From: Pseudomonas sp. PDM04
Lineage (GTDB): Bacteria > Pseudomonadota > Gammaproteobacteria > Pseudomonadales > Pseudomonadaceae
NCBI RefSeq assembly: GCF_014851765.1
Contig: NZ_JACVAI010000003.1
Location: 248,001-312,000, forward strand
Direction of reading: 5' to 3'
Length of the DNA: 64,000 bases
How positions within the stretch are numbered: the stretch's first letter is position 1; each line of letters starts with the position of its first letter. The notes under the pieces were generated by a model. It was given only the letters and a program-made list of their open reading frames with translations, made no database searches and was not told where the DNA came from. Below, one piece after another: positions 1 to 11,088 of the stretch. Position numbers and translations under genes: made by a program.

Positions 1-50
1 CTGTCGATAACCTGTTTCGCCTGGCCTGTGAGAGAGCCCCCGGTTTTCCC

Positions 51-3000
51 TTACAGCTTTTCAAAGTGCGGCAGTACCGCCGATTTTTTGCCGATGTCGG
101 CATAGGGCAGGTCGGCATTGTCCGCATGGGTCAGGAAACGATGCTCGGGCAGCTTCAAATGGGCTTTCTCGAAAGCACCCAGGGCCGCCGAGGCCTTGGC
201 ATAGTGGAAGTGGGCGTACCACAGCACTTTCGCCGGCGTCTGTGTCAGGTCCCAGATTTCGTATTCCTGCATGAAGTCGCTGCGGCCATCCCGGCGTTTG
301 CCCAGGTTGGCGATGGGGCGAGTCTTGCGGATCTCCACGGCCTTCTGATCGATCAGGTCGGCGAGCATGCCATCGGTCGGCTGGCGGGTCTGCAGCGACT
401 GGCGGGTTCTCATCGCACGCCCGGTGGCCTTCAACTCCGTGGCCTTGCCCCGCAACTGGACAATGATCGGGTTTTGCGGCGCAAGCGTCTCGATGCTCCG
501 CGCGCGCTGGCTCAGCTCATTCGCTTCGCTGAGCATCATGTGCTCCAGATCGACCGGCAGCATGTTCTGTGACGCGTAGGCCTGCACCCGTGTCAGGTAA
601 GTCTCTTGAGAATCCAGGCGCTGACGCGCTTCCGCCACTAACGACTCAAGGTTGCGTTCAACGGCAGCGGCCGCTCGGGTTCGCGGGTTCAACAAGCGGG
701 ATTTGCCATTGGCGGCGAGCTCCCAGATTTCGTTGTATCCACCTTGACCGGTCACGGTGTACTGCGGTCTTCCGCTGGTGGCGGTCGTGCGCTCCACGCC
801 AATCAGCAGTTGGTCGTCTTCGGTCACGAACACCTTTTTTCTGCGTACCCCGGGTGCAGCGGCCGGTGGTGGAAGGTCGAGGGCCTTGCGCGCGCGTTCG
901 GTCATTTTATCGATACAGTCGAGCAGGGTCGGCACGGCGTCCAGATGAAAGTGTTGTGGGTAGCTGGCCGTCCACGCCTGCAGATCGCGACGGAATCGAC
1001 TGTACTGGTCGATGCAGTCCTGCAGAATCTGGTTGCGCTGCGCGCGGGTGGCCGTCACCTCCGGCAGGCTGAACTGGGTGAAAAAGGCCCGGTCGACCTG
1101 GTCTCGCTTGACCATTGCCTGGTTTTGCAACAGGAGCCACGACACTTCGCTCGCCGCGTCATAGCGCGTCACGGTTTCCAGCAAGTGACCGGTTCTGAGG
1201 TAAAGAAGGGTGGTGTCATTCAGGCGCCCGCTCAGCTCGGTGACTTCCCGGGTCATGTGGACTTTATCGGCACTGATGGTAATGCGCTGGTACCAAAGGT
1301 TGAGGTCCCGCCGACGGGCCTCGATCGTGTCGAATGCCTGGAGAATCTCCAGGCGCAACTTCCTGATGTCCTCCAGCAGCCGCATGCGGTCGGCGAAGGC
1401 CTCGGCAGGGATGGTGTCCAGCTTCGCCGTCAGGGCATCCATAGGGTCGATCACGGAATCGGCCCGATGACTGGCGAAGATCAGCCGGAGTTTGTATCGG
1501 TCGGTCATCAGCAGCGCATCGTTGCTCTGGAATTCCAGGAGTGCGCGTCGCTTGTTGCCGTGGGTGAGCGGCAGCAGGTCCGCCAGTGTCTGATAGTGCC
1601 GGCCGACCATTTCGATGTCGGCGCTGCAGGCTGTTTCGGCGGCTTGCATCAGCGCCCCGAGACGCTCCGGGGGCGCGCTCCTGTAGGCGGCCAGCGCGGT
1701 GTCGGTCAGCTTGACCCGGTCACTGATTTGAACGGCGAGTTCGTCGGCCGCTTCGGTCAAGGCGTGGTGACGACGAAACGCCTGGTCCGCCCACCAGCGC
1801 GGCAGGCGTTGGCGAATGGCGTCCGGCCAGATCGGGTCCAGCGCGTTGGCCACGTGCCCTAGCACGTTGCCGCCGCCGAGACCGCCGCCGTCGAACGTCG
1901 TGCCGTAAACACCGAACCAGGTGTCCCATTGGCCCGCTTCATCCAGAGCAATCGGTTGTTTGTAGGTCTTGCGGCTGTTGCCGAACAACCGCCACTGGCG
2001 CAGATCCTTGCTCAACTGCACCTGGAATACCCGACCCTGACGGACAATGAAGTCACCGTCAGCGTGTCGGTAGACATTGCGGTAAAGGCCATGGGTGGCC
2101 GGTTGCAGACCGACCAGCGTGATGGGGTGCTCGTATTCGTAGCCGGCGAAACGTGCCACGACCTGTCGGGCCTTGCGCATGGACGGTGGCTGCAATGCGC
2201 CGGCACTGGCCGTCAGGGCACGCAACTGACGCGTGCGGGTCAACTGGCGCGCTTCAGTGGCGAGTGAGGACGTGGCCGCCTCGCCGGGCAGCAGGTCCAT
2301 GGCGGCGTCGATCAGGCACAGCAGCACGGTCTGCAGTTCCGCCAGGCCATCGCCGACGTTGCCGCGAAGAAATGCCGCGACGGCCTGATTCGCCGCGTTC
2401 CAGGCATCGTAGAGCGCAATCGCGGTGCCGACGAAGGGCACCACCCCGAGGGCCATCTTGATGTAGTTGAAGGCGCGCGGACCTTCCAGCGCGTAACGCT
2501 CAAGGGACAGCGCGGCATTGGAGCGTGAAGTGTCGCGATGGGCGATGATCAGGCGACCCATATGGGCGTCGAGCAGATGCGCGGCCAAAGAGGTGGAGGC
2601 CGGCCACGGCGCGCCGATTTCGATCATGCCGTCGAAGTATCGGCGCACGGCTTCGTTGAGGCGACTTTCATGGGCCCTGGCATCGCCGCCCAAGGCCCGG
2701 CCGGCCAGGTAGCGGATCATCCTGTCCTGCTGGCACATATTGAACAGCGCCTTGCGCGCCGCCTCGCGGGAGTCGTAGCGACGCAGGAAACGGCCGTCGG
2801 GGCCGTCAGGCAGGTACAGCAGGGTCACGCCGCTGACCTGTTCTTCGATGAACGTCACGCCCGACAAGGTGCTCGGGCCTTCGCCGGACGTGTCCTTGCC
2901 CCCTGCGCTCAGCCGTGCCGGCAGCAGGACGATGCGTTTGCCGTGGGCGCGCCACCCCGCCGGGGTATTGGCATCGATGGCAATGTTCAGGATCTGCAAT

Positions 3001-5639
3001 TCGTCGCTGTCGATCTGTTTCTGCAGCCGCGCGCATTCACCCTGTAGCTTGAGCATCAGGCGCCAGGGCTCGATCAGGGATTCGCGACGGTGCTCCCGGA
3101 CGAATACCGGCTCGCTGAGCGCACCCTTGAACGCGTCGAGAATCTGTTGCTCGTAGGCCTTGGGCAGGTCCAGTTCCGGCAGGATCTTGCGCAGGTAGGT
3201 CGGCGTGATGCCATTGAGCAGGCGAATGCGCTCCTTGTCGTTGTCGGCGGTGATTTCCCGGTGCATCAGGACCAGGCGCTGCGACAGGGGGTCCTGTTGC
3301 ACCGACAGGGCGCTGTCGATGTTCAGTTGGGCCAACGCTTCGAGTGACATCCTGCTGCGTGTGGCACTGGCCACCATGACCGTGGTTCGCACCGGGCCGG
3401 TGGGGCCTGCGGAGTAACGGGTTTCCCAGGTGACCGCATCGGGGATGTCCAGTTGCACGTCGAACGCGCCCTTGACCGAGAAGTCCTGGCGCAATCGGGC
3501 TTGCAGGTGTTTGCGGGTGAACTCGCTGCACGGTTCCAGGGCGAGGGTCAGCAATTCGTGGCTGCGCTTCATCGCCTTCAGGTACGCCTCGATCAAGGCC
3601 TTGAGTGCGCCGCGATCGGCCACCGGCAGCCGCTGCAGCCAGTCGGGCAGGTGGTCGGCCAGGGCGGCGCTGCGATCCTGCTCCAGCCGGTGGGCAAAGG
3701 CCAGGTTTCTGGCCGCATGCACTGGAACCTGCAAGGTCGCCAGGGCCAGGACGCGCAGGGTTTCCAGTCGTTCGGCACGTTGCGGCGCGTCGTCGGCAAT
3801 GGCGTTGGCGCGCTTTTCGAAGTCGTTGGTCAGTTGTTTCAAGCCATGTTCGAGCGCGTCGCCAGTGATGGCTTGCCATTGCAGGGTCGCGCCCTTGGCC
3901 GCAGCCGTCATCTTGAAGAGCACACGTTCCAGCTCGCGACGGTTGGCGAAGCGTTGCAGTCCGCCGCCGTTGCCCGGCCAATAGATCAGCACGCTGTGGG
4001 GTGAGTCGGCGTCGGCGAGCGCATCGGCCGCGCTCACGACAAAGACGCCGTCCAGTGCCTGGGGCACGACGCGAGGGGTGTCACCGATCTGTTCGGGTGC
4101 CGACAAGCTCAGGCTGGCGGCCACCGGGGCCGTGTCGGTGCGTTCGAGCACGGACATCAGCAGGTGGTGCTCATCCTCACTGAGTTGCCCGAGCAATCGT
4201 TGCACGGCGGCCTCGGCCTTCAGACCCGCCCGGTGAGCGCTGTGAAGGGCTGTGAATTCAGGCTCGGAACTCGCGGCACGTGGCCGGTGGAGCAAGGAGG
4301 CGGCGGCTGTATCGGCGTCCTGCTCGGCCTTCTCCAGGGCGTTGAGCCAGTCCTTGAACGGTTGCAGGCCGGCGCCATTGCCGACTTGCACGATCAGGCG
4401 CTCGAGCGCGTCATGTTGCCGGGTCAGGGCCGCCTGGCGCGAAGACCAGGGGATGTCGGCATACAAGCTGCCGAACAGCGGTTGTTCGCTGCTCCGGTCC
4501 TCATGCTGCGTGACATCGAGCCTGGGCGGTGACGCGATGACGGGGCTGTTGCCACGTTGTCGATCCACCTCGTCGGCCTGGAGCAGGGATTGCGCAGCCT
4601 GTTCCGCCAGGTTCGTTTTGCCTCGGGTGCCATTGCGCAGCGCGCTGATCTGAGCCTGCTGATGACCGGCGAACAGGTCGCTGGCGCCGGTCGGCATGGG
4701 GGCACTCTTCGCACTGTATTCAACACTCAGGTTGTCGTTGGGCAGGCCCTGCGGGACGAGTGCCTGCCGGGTCAGCCAATCCTCCAGGTCGCTGCGCTTG
4801 CCGAAGGCCTGGATGGCCACCGGATGGCTGGGCAGGTACAGCCAATGCTCGCCATCGGCCGTCGGACCACGGCTGATGGCCCATGCGCCGGTGAGTTTGA
4901 GGCGGCTTTGATTACTGAGCACCAGCGCCAGTTGTTCGGTGCGCAGGGGCGGAGCATTCGGTGGTGCCGTCTCGACCTCGGGGTCAATGATCGACAGCAG
5001 CGGCCCGAGCTGTTGCGCCGTCAGGGCCTTGCGGGCGAAGGCCAGATGAACGGCGGCCTCGAAGTGATTGCGGTACAGCTCAATGGCGCGGGTCTGTCGC
5101 GACACCGCCGTGCCGGGAGCGCGGGCGCTCCAGAAGTCGCGCCAGCGCCGGTTGTGTGCCTGCTCCGGGTTGAGCGTCTTCAGTCGCTCGAGCATTTGCC
5201 GGGGCGTCAGTGACGACAGCGAATGGCTGCGAGGCAGGCCGGTGATTCGCCAGTGCGGGTCCGGCGCGCTGTCCAACTCCGGGTGCTGAAAGACAAAGGC
5301 GCAGGCGTGCGTCAGCGAAATGAAGCGTTCGGGCTGGGCGCCGGTGGCAGGGAGCAGGAGCCCGGCGTGCACGCCGTCCAGATCGAGCTGTTGCCTGAGC
5401 AAACCGTCGACCGTGTCGCGGATGGACGGCACGCTGGCGAACAGCTCGCGCAAACCCTCGCAGCACGCGCGCCAGCGCGCCAGGGCGCTGAGCATCAGGC
5501 TTTCATCGTGGTGGCCGGGCAGGCTTGAGAAGGGCGGCATGACCAAAGGTGCGGGGGCAGGGAGGTCGGGCAGGCGTCTATCGGTCATGGGGGCATGGCT
5601 CGGTGTGGGGGCGGGAAGTCCGTCCCGTGAGCGAGCCAT
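51..5639 (-). CDS. Giant dermonecrotic-toxin-like protein (DUF6543 type)
   Basis: This 1862-residue protein has no signal peptide. Its overall character (very long, Arg/Leu/Ala-rich, helical, with a single hydrophobic block) resembles the Pseudomonas proteins annotated as dermonecrotic toxin domain / DUF6543. The hydrophobic block lies at about residues 1053-1116 and contains the stretch GVVPFVGTAIALYDAW, which could be a membrane-insertion segment. The N-terminal third has the W..R.P....RQ..E....A.LAF pattern that recurs in the partial ORF at the right end of the window. No PAAR, Rhs or T6SS gene is adjacent and no small immunity-like gene follows it in the window. The start is uncertain: a second ATG 51 bases downstream is equally plausible, and neither has a good ribosome binding site. 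The family call is from remembered family features; toxicity is inference. Confidence 0.6.
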   Translation of the reverse strand: MARSRDGLPAPTPSHAPMTDRRLPDLPAPAPLVMPPFSSLPGHHDESLMLSALARWRACCEGLRELFASVPSIRDTVDGLLRQQLDLDGVHAGLLLPATGAQPERFISLTHACAFVFQHPELDSAPDPHWRITGLPRSHSLSSLTPRQMLERLKTLNPEQAHNRRWRDFWSARAPGTAVSRQTRAIELYRNHFEAAVHLAFARKALTAQQLGPLLSIIDPEVETAPPNAPPLRTEQLALVLSNQSRLKLTGAWAISRGPTADGEHWLYLPSHPVAIQAFGKRSDLEDWLTRQALVPQGLPNDNLSVEYSAKSAPMPTGASDLFAGHQQAQISALRNGTRGKTNLAEQAAQSLLQADEVDRQRGNSPVIASPPRLDVTQHEDRSSEQPLFGSLYADIPWSSRQAALTRQHDALERLIVQVGNGAGLQPFKDWLNALEKAEQDADTAAASLLHRPRAASSEPEFTALHSAHRAGLKAEAAVQRLLGQLSEDEHHLLMSVLERTDTAPVAASLSLSAPEQIGDTPRVVPQALDGVFVVSAADALADADSPHSVLIYWPGNGGGLQRFANRRELERVLFKMTAAAKGATLQWQAITGDALEHGLKQLTNDFEKRANAIADDAPQRAERLETLRVLALATLQVPVHAARNLAFAHRLEQDRSAALADHLPDWLQRLPVADRGALKALIEAYLKAMKRSHELLTLALEPCSEFTRKHLQARLRQDFSVKGAFDVQLDIPDAVTWETRYSAGPTGPVRTTVMVASATRSRMSLEALAQLNIDSALSVQQDPLSQRLVLMHREITADNDKERIRLLNGITPTYLRKILPELDLPKAYEQQILDAFKGALSEPVFVREHRRESLIEPWRLMLKLQGECARLQKQIDSDELQILNIAIDANTPAGWRAHGKRIVLLPARLSAGGKDTSGEGPSTLSGVTFIEEQVSGVTLLYLPDGPDGRFLRRYDSREAARKALFNMCQQDRMIRYLAGRALGGDARAHESRLNEAVRRYFDGMIEIGAPWPASTSLAAHLLDAHMGRLIIAHRDTSRSNAALSLERYALEGPRAFNYIKMALGVVPFVGTAIALYDAWNAANQAVAAFLRGNVGDGLAELQTVLLCLIDAAMDLLPGEAATSSLATEARQLTRTRQLRALTASAGALQPPSMRKARQVVARFAGYEYEHPITLVGLQPATHGLYRNVYRHADGDFIVRQGRVFQVQLSKDLRQWRLFGNSRKTYKQPIALDEAGQWDTWFGVYGTTFDGGGLGGGNVLGHVANALDPIWPDAIRQRLPRWWADQAFRRHHALTEAADELAVQISDRVKLTDTALAAYRSAPPERLGALMQAAETACSADIEMVGRHYQTLADLLPLTHGNKRRALLEFQSNDALLMTDRYKLRLIFASHRADSVIDPMDALTAKLDTIPAEAFADRMRLLEDIRKLRLEILQAFDTIEARRRDLNLWYQRITISADKVHMTREVTELSGRLNDTTLLYLRTGHLLETVTRYDAASEVSWLLLQNQAMVKRDQVDRAFFTQFSLPEVTATRAQRNQILQDCIDQYSRFRRDLQAWTASYPQHFHLDAVPTLLDCIDKMTERARKALDLPPPAAAPGVRRKKVFVTEDDQLLIGVERTTATSGRPQYTVTGQGGYNEIWELAANGKSRLLNPRTRAAAAVERNLESLVAEARQRLDSQETYLTRVQAYASQNMLPVDLEHMMLSEANELSQRARSIETLAPQNPIIVQLRGKATELKATGRAMRTRQSLQTRQPTDGMLADLIDQKAVEIRKTRPIANLGKRRDGRSDFMQEYEIWDLTQTPAKVLWYAHFHYAKASAALGAFEKAHLKLPEHRFLTHADNADLPYADIGKKSAVLPHFEKL

Positions 5640-5805
5640 TTAAGAAAAATGCCGGGTGGCGTTGGCACTACATAGTTACCGCGCTGAGTGCCGGCACCGA
5701 CCACTCGGCAATCTTCATCAAACTGTCATGCAACTGTGGCAGCGCGCTTGAACAAACTTCATCAGACTCGCGCTCTACTGGGGTTCTGCGTTTCGGTGTT
5801 TCTTC

Positions 5806-6840
5806 ATGTGTGCACGATTTTTTTCCACCGTGGTTTTTCTGGCCGCGTTGTTGTTCGGCCTGCCGTCGTTGGCGGCGTCTCGATGCGATGTCAATGTTGC
5901 GACCGAACGGGTCGATCTGGCGCAGGTCAGCCTGGCCTACCAGAGCATCGGCCGTGCCTCGGATCCGGCCCTGCTGCTGGTGATGGGCCTGGGCGGGCAA
6001 CTGATTCACTGGCCCGATGAAGTGGTGGTCGCGCTGTGTCAGCAAGGCTTCCGGGTGATTCGCTATGACAATCGCGATGTCGGCCTGTCGACCTGGCGGC
6101 AGGCGCCGGCCGAGGCCAACCTGGCGTTCGAAGTGCTGCGCTACAAGCTCGGCCTGCCGGTGGCGGCCCCGTATTCGCTGACGGACATGGCCGACGATGC
6201 GCTGGGCCTGATGACGGCCTTGCACGTCGAGCAATTCCATGTGCTGGGCGCGAGCATGGGCGGGATGATCGCCCAGCACATGGCGGCCATGGCGCCACAA
6301 CGGGTAGAGAGCCTGACCCTGATCATGACCAGTTCCGGTGCCGAAGGCCTGCCGGCGCCGAGTGCGGCACTGGTGCAATTGTTGTCGCGCCGGGGTGCCC
6401 CCAATCGCCAGGTGGCGCTGGAGCAGCAGGCGGATCTGCTCGCGGCGCTGGGCAGCCCGACCGTGAGCGATGATCGGCAGGCGTTGTTGCAGCAGGCGGC
6501 GGTGGCTTATGACCGCGCCTTCAACCCCGAGGGGGTGAAGCGCCAGATCATGGCGATCCTCGCCGAGCCGAGTCGGGTGGCGCTGCTCAACCAGTTGCGC
6601 GTACCGACCCTGGTGGTTCACGGCACGGCCGATCCGTTGCTGCCGGTGATGCATGGCGTGCATCTGGCGGCGCATATCCAGGGCAGCCAGCTGCGCCTGA
6701 TACCGGGACTGGCCCATCGGTTCCAGGAGGCGTTCAAGGCACCGTTGCTGGCAGCCGTGTTGCCATATCTGCAGGCCCATCGCGAGGACACATCACACTG
6801 GGCGCGGATCGATCCGCCCGCTGCGAGCAATCTGCTGTAA
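5806..6840 (+). CDS. Exported alpha/beta hydrolase
   Basis: This 344-residue protein starts with a signal peptide of about 24 residues (hydrophobic core [12 protein letters not shown], cleavage near LAAS), so it is probably periplasmic. The alpha/beta hydrolase fold is shown by the oxyanion-loop region VMGLGGQ, the [10 protein letters not shown] segment and the nucleophile elbow GASMGG with Ser150. The acid is likely the Asp in HGTADPLLP and the base the His in GLAHRF near the C-terminus. The substrate cannot be told from sequence; esterase or aclacinomycin-methylesterase-like activity is typical of relatives. It stands alone, divergent from the giant toxin-like gene, with a 166-base gap that shows no clear regulatory site. 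Confidence 0.85.
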   Translation: MCARFFSTVVFLAALLFGLPSLAASRCDVNVATERVDLAQVSLAYQSIGRASDPALLLVMGLGGQLIHWPDEVVVALCQQGFRVIRYDNRDVGLSTWRQAPAEANLAFEVLRYKLGLPVAAPYSLTDMADDALGLMTALHVEQFHVLGASMGGMIAQHMAAMAPQRVESLTLIMTSSGAEGLPAPSAALVQLLSRRGAPNRQVALEQQADLLAALGSPTVSDDRQALLQQAAVAYDRAFNPEGVKRQIMAILAEPSRVALLNQLRVPTLVVHGTADPLLPVMHGVHLAAHIQGSQLRLIPGLAHRFQEAFKAPLLAAVLPYLQAHREDTSHWARIDPPAASNLL

Positions 6841-6921
6841 ACGCTGTGGGAGCGAGCCTGTAGTACCTGCCACAGGGACACCGGGTGTATCGTCTGGGTT
6901 TTGCACCCTGCGAGGTCTGTG

Positions 6922-7587
6922 ATGAGCGCTCCCCTGAAAATCGATTTCGTCAGCGACGTGTCCTGCCCCTGGTGCGTCGTTGGCCTGTACGGCCTGACGC
7001 GGGCCCTGGAGCAACTGGGCGATGAAGTGCAGGCCGAAATCCGTTTCCAGCCGTTCGAGCTGAACCCGAAGATGGCGCCCGAAGGGCAGAACATCACCGA
7101 ACACATCAGTGAAAAGTACGGCTCGACCCCGGAGCAATCGCAGCAGAATCGCGAAATGATCCGTGCGCGCGGCGCCGAGGTCGGTTTTGCGTTTCGCACC
7201 GATGGCAACAGTCGCATCTACAACACCTTCGATGCGCATCGCCTGCTGTATTGGGCGGGGCTGGAGGGGTTGCAATTCAATCTGAAGGAAGCGCTGTTCA
7301 AGGCGTACTTCACCGACGGCGGCAATCCTTCCGATCACGCTCAACTGGCGCAATTGGCCCAGAGCGTCGGCCTCGACCGACAGCGGGCCGAGGCGATACT
7401 GGCTTCGGACGAGTTCGCCCACGAGGTCCGCGAGGAGGAACAATTGTGGTTGTCCCGAGGGGTCAGCTCGGTGCCGACGGTGGTGTTCAACGGGCAGTAC
7501 GCGGTCACGGGCGGGCAGCCGGTGGAGACGTTCGTCGGGGCTATCCGGCAGATCGTCAGTGAGGCGAAAGGCGGGGCTGTCAGCTGA
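6922..7587 (+). CDS. DsbA-family oxidoreductase, FrnE type
   Basis: This 221-residue cytoplasmic thioredoxin-fold protein has a helical insertion typical of the FrnE/2-hydroxychromene-2-carboxylate isomerase group. The active-site CPWC lies about residue 13 after the first beta strand (KIDFVSDVSCPWC). The cis-Pro region appears near the end as SSVPTVVFNGQY. The chosen ATG is preceded by GAGG at a good distance; an upstream in-frame TTG lacks that support. No signal peptide is present, so it acts in the cytosol, possibly as a disulfide isomerase or in polyketide or stress-related redox chemistry. It appears monocistronic. Confidence 0.85.
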   Translation: MSAPLKIDFVSDVSCPWCVVGLYGLTRALEQLGDEVQAEIRFQPFELNPKMAPEGQNITEHISEKYGSTPEQSQQNREMIRARGAEVGFAFRTDGNSRIYNTFDAHRLLYWAGLEGLQFNLKEALFKAYFTDGGNPSDHAQLAQLAQSVGLDRQRAEAILASDEFAHEVREEEQLWLSRGVSSVPTVVFNGQYAVTGGQPVETFVGAIRQIVSEAKGGAVS

Positions 7588-7687
7588 CGTCTGGCAGTTG
7601 AAGGCAAATATGTCAATGTGCCACTATGGAGGTAGGCCGTCGCTGCCGATACAGACAGCGACGTTTTCAATCATAGGGATTTGATCC

Positions 7688-8383
7688 ATGACACTTCACG
7701 CTTTTCGTACGTGGGCGGCGCTCACCTTGCTCGCCTGCCTGACCCTCACCGGCTGTGCCCACGTGCAACCTCCCGTACCACTGGATCAACAATTCTGGAA
7801 TGCCAAGGAACCGACCATCGGTGTCGCGATCACGGTGGTGCCGCCACCGGTGCTGGCACTGACCGGTAACCAGGGCATTCTCGATTACGCGATCAACAAG
7901 GGTGTGAACAGCAAACTCAGCGACAACGTCGAAAAATGGCAAGTACGCGACCTCGATACGCTGCCCGATGTCATCGTCGCCAAGCTGGAAGCCAAGGGCT
8001 ACAAGGTCAAGCGGATCAACGAGCCGGTGGACCTGAAGGTCTACAAGGAAACCAGTTTCCGTGAAGGCTATACCGTGCGCGACCTGACGCCGCTCAAGGC
8101 CACTTACGGTGTCGACCGCCTGTTGCTGGTGAATGTCTTTGCCACCGGTGCCACCCGCAGTTACTACGGCTTCGTGCCGACCAGCGTGCCGATGGCACAG
8201 GTGACCGGGCAGGGCATGGTGGTCGATCTGGCTGACAACAAACTGCTCTGGTTCAAACCCTTCGCCGTGGTGCAAGCGGCCCAGGGCGAGTGGGACGAGC
8301 CGACCTACACCAACCTGTCCAATGCCTTCTACCAGGCCATGGACACCAGCCGTCAGCAAATGATCACGCCGTTCGAACAATGA
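7688..8383 (+). CDS. Hypothetical lipoprotein
   Basis: This 231-residue protein has a lipoprotein signal peptide with lipobox LTGC (Cys about residue 23), predicting anchoring in the outer or inner membrane. The mature part has mixed alpha/beta content and no recognised catalytic motif. It probably belongs to a Pseudomonas-restricted lipoprotein family. Its stop codon overlaps the start of the next lipoprotein gene (ATGA), so the two are almost certainly co-translated and may form a complex. The function is unknown. Confidence 0.75.
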   Translation: MTLHAFRTWAALTLLACLTLTGCAHVQPPVPLDQQFWNAKEPTIGVAITVVPPPVLALTGNQGILDYAINKGVNSKLSDNVEKWQVRDLDTLPDVIVAKLEAKGYKVKRINEPVDLKVYKETSFREGYTVRDLTPLKATYGVDRLLLVNVFATGATRSYYGFVPTSVPMAQVTGQGMVVDLADNKLLWFKPFAVVQAAQGEWDEPTYTNLSNAFYQAMDTSRQQMITPFEQ

Positions 8384-9288
8384 AACGTTCATTCAGCCTG
8401 ACCACCGCGCTGGTCCTGTCGATGCTCGCCGGTTGTGCGCAGAAACCGGCGCCTGAAGCCGGTTTCAGGTCTCAGGGCGCAGCCTCGTACGTCCAGGCTC
8501 ACGGCCTGAAAGTCGATATGCAACTGCCTCAGTCATTTGTCGGCGCGAGCACGGTGATCGATGCCAAGACGGCGCAGGATGCTGCGTCGTCGAGTCACAA
8601 CCTGATCGCCAACTCCGGCAACACCGCCGGGCTGGCCGGCCTGCTGGTGGCCAGCCTGATCAACACCCAGATGGGCAGCGGCAGCCTGCAGCGCGATGCG
8701 GAAACCGCGGCGTCGAAGGACGCGCGGCCGATGGCCGACCTGTTGGCTGGCGTGCCGTTGCAGGAGCGCCTGCAACAGCGGTACCAGCAGGCATCGCAAG
8801 TGGCCGGGCTCAAGCAAGGGGAGGGCGCGGTCACTGCGCGCCTGGTGATCGAACCCAAACTGATGCTCACCCCGGACCGCGGCAGTTTCATCCTGGTCAA
8901 TCAGGTGCAGGTTCAGGACATTGCCGGTTCGGCGCTGTACCGCATGCGCATCGAAGTGGCCAGCCAGCCGATCCGGCGTTGCGGCAAGCAATGCATCGAC
9001 GACGGCGGCCTGGATCTGGCGAAGGTCACGGCGGTGCTCGACGAGTGCATCGACGAGTCCATGCGCGTGCTGGCTGCAGACCTGATGCAACCGGCGCCAC
9101 CGGAAGCCGCCCAGGAAACCTTGCGTTATGTGCTGGACGGTCAGCGTGTGGTCGAACGCGGTTATCAACTGGCCAACCAAGGCAGTTACTGGCGTTACCG
9201 CAACCTGTACGGCGCGGTGAAGTCGGTGCCGGTACCGTTCGAGGATGCGCTGACACAGGTGCAGTTGCAGCGGGTTTACGGGCAGTAG
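8380..9288 (+). CDS. Hypothetical lipoprotein, partner of the preceding gene
   Basis: This 302-residue protein has a lipoprotein signal and lipobox LAGC (Cys about residue 19). The sequence after it is soluble and alpha/beta, with a short CGKQC motif near residue 210 that could form a disulfide. No known domain is recognised. The start is fixed by the ATGA overlap with the upstream lipoprotein gene; a longer in-frame extension runs back into that gene and is unlikely. A REP palindrome pair follows directly and separates it from the convergent glpM. Confidence 0.75.
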   Translation: MKRSFSLTTALVLSMLAGCAQKPAPEAGFRSQGAASYVQAHGLKVDMQLPQSFVGASTVIDAKTAQDAASSSHNLIANSGNTAGLAGLLVASLINTQMGSGSLQRDAETAASKDARPMADLLAGVPLQERLQQRYQQASQVAGLKQGEGAVTARLVIEPKLMLTPDRGSFILVNQVQVQDIAGSALYRMRIEVASQPIRRCGKQCIDDGGLDLAKVTAVLDECIDESMRVLAADLMQPAPPEAAQETLRYVLDGQRVVERGYQLANQGSYWRYRNLYGAVKSVPVPFEDALTQVQLQRVYGQ

Positions 9289-9301
9289 CTGCCCCTGACC
9301 T

Positions 9302-9401
9302 TGTGGGAGTGAGCCTGCTCGCGATGAAGGTCCAGGCTACACGGGCATCCAGGAAGCCCGCGTCATCGTTCACGCCCATCGCGAGCAGGCTCGCTCCCAC
9401 A
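9302..9401. repeat. REP doublet (REPIN)
   Basis: Two inverted copies of the Pseudomonas REP core (left arm TGTGGGAGTGAGCCTGCTCG, right arm CGAGCAGGCTCGCTCCCACA) flank about 50 bases of unrelated sequence. It sits between two convergent genes, the usual place for a REPIN. Confidence 0.85.
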
Positions 9402-9421
9402 GGGGCTGGTGGGTGGCTTGA

Positions 9422-9759
9422 TCAGCCGTGCAGCCGCACCCAGACCGAAACCAGCACCGTCGCCGCCATCAACCACGCCACCGCCGCCACTGCCAGGGAC
9501 GCCTCCAGGCGCAGGCGATCGATCATCACGTACAGCGTCGCCAGGTAGATGAAGTACGGAATGATCGACCACATGCCGAACACGATGGTGGTCTTCAGGT
9601 CTTCCAACGAGCGCCCTTTGCCGACGATGTAATGCGCGATCAGTGCGAAGGTCGGAAACAGCGGCACCAGACCGGCGATATAGTAATTGCGGGTCTTGGC
9701 CAGGGCCGCGAGGATCACCACCACCGCAGCACCGAGCGCGGCCTTGAGTATCAGGTCCA

Positions 9760-9760
<1 letters not shown>
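9422..9760 (-). CDS. glpM: GlpM family membrane protein
   Basis: This 112-residue, very hydrophobic protein has four predicted membrane helices (starting at LILKAALGAAVVVILAALA, then LVPLFPTFALIAHYIV, WSIIPYFIYLATLYV and SLAVAAVAWLMAATVLV). Length and sequence match GlpM, an inner-membrane protein first linked to alginate and glycerol metabolism in P. aeruginosa; its molecular role is unclear. The ATG overlaps the aauR stop (TGATG), so it is the last gene of the aauS-aauR-glpM unit. The same order is found in other pseudomonads. Confidence 0.85.

Positions 9761-11084
<1,324 letters not shown>

Positions 11085-11088
<4 letters not shown>

Noticed and set aside
9302..9401. REP doublets as a possible CRISPR array
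   Set aside because: Only two inverted copies per locus, with no direct repeats, regular spacers or cas genes.
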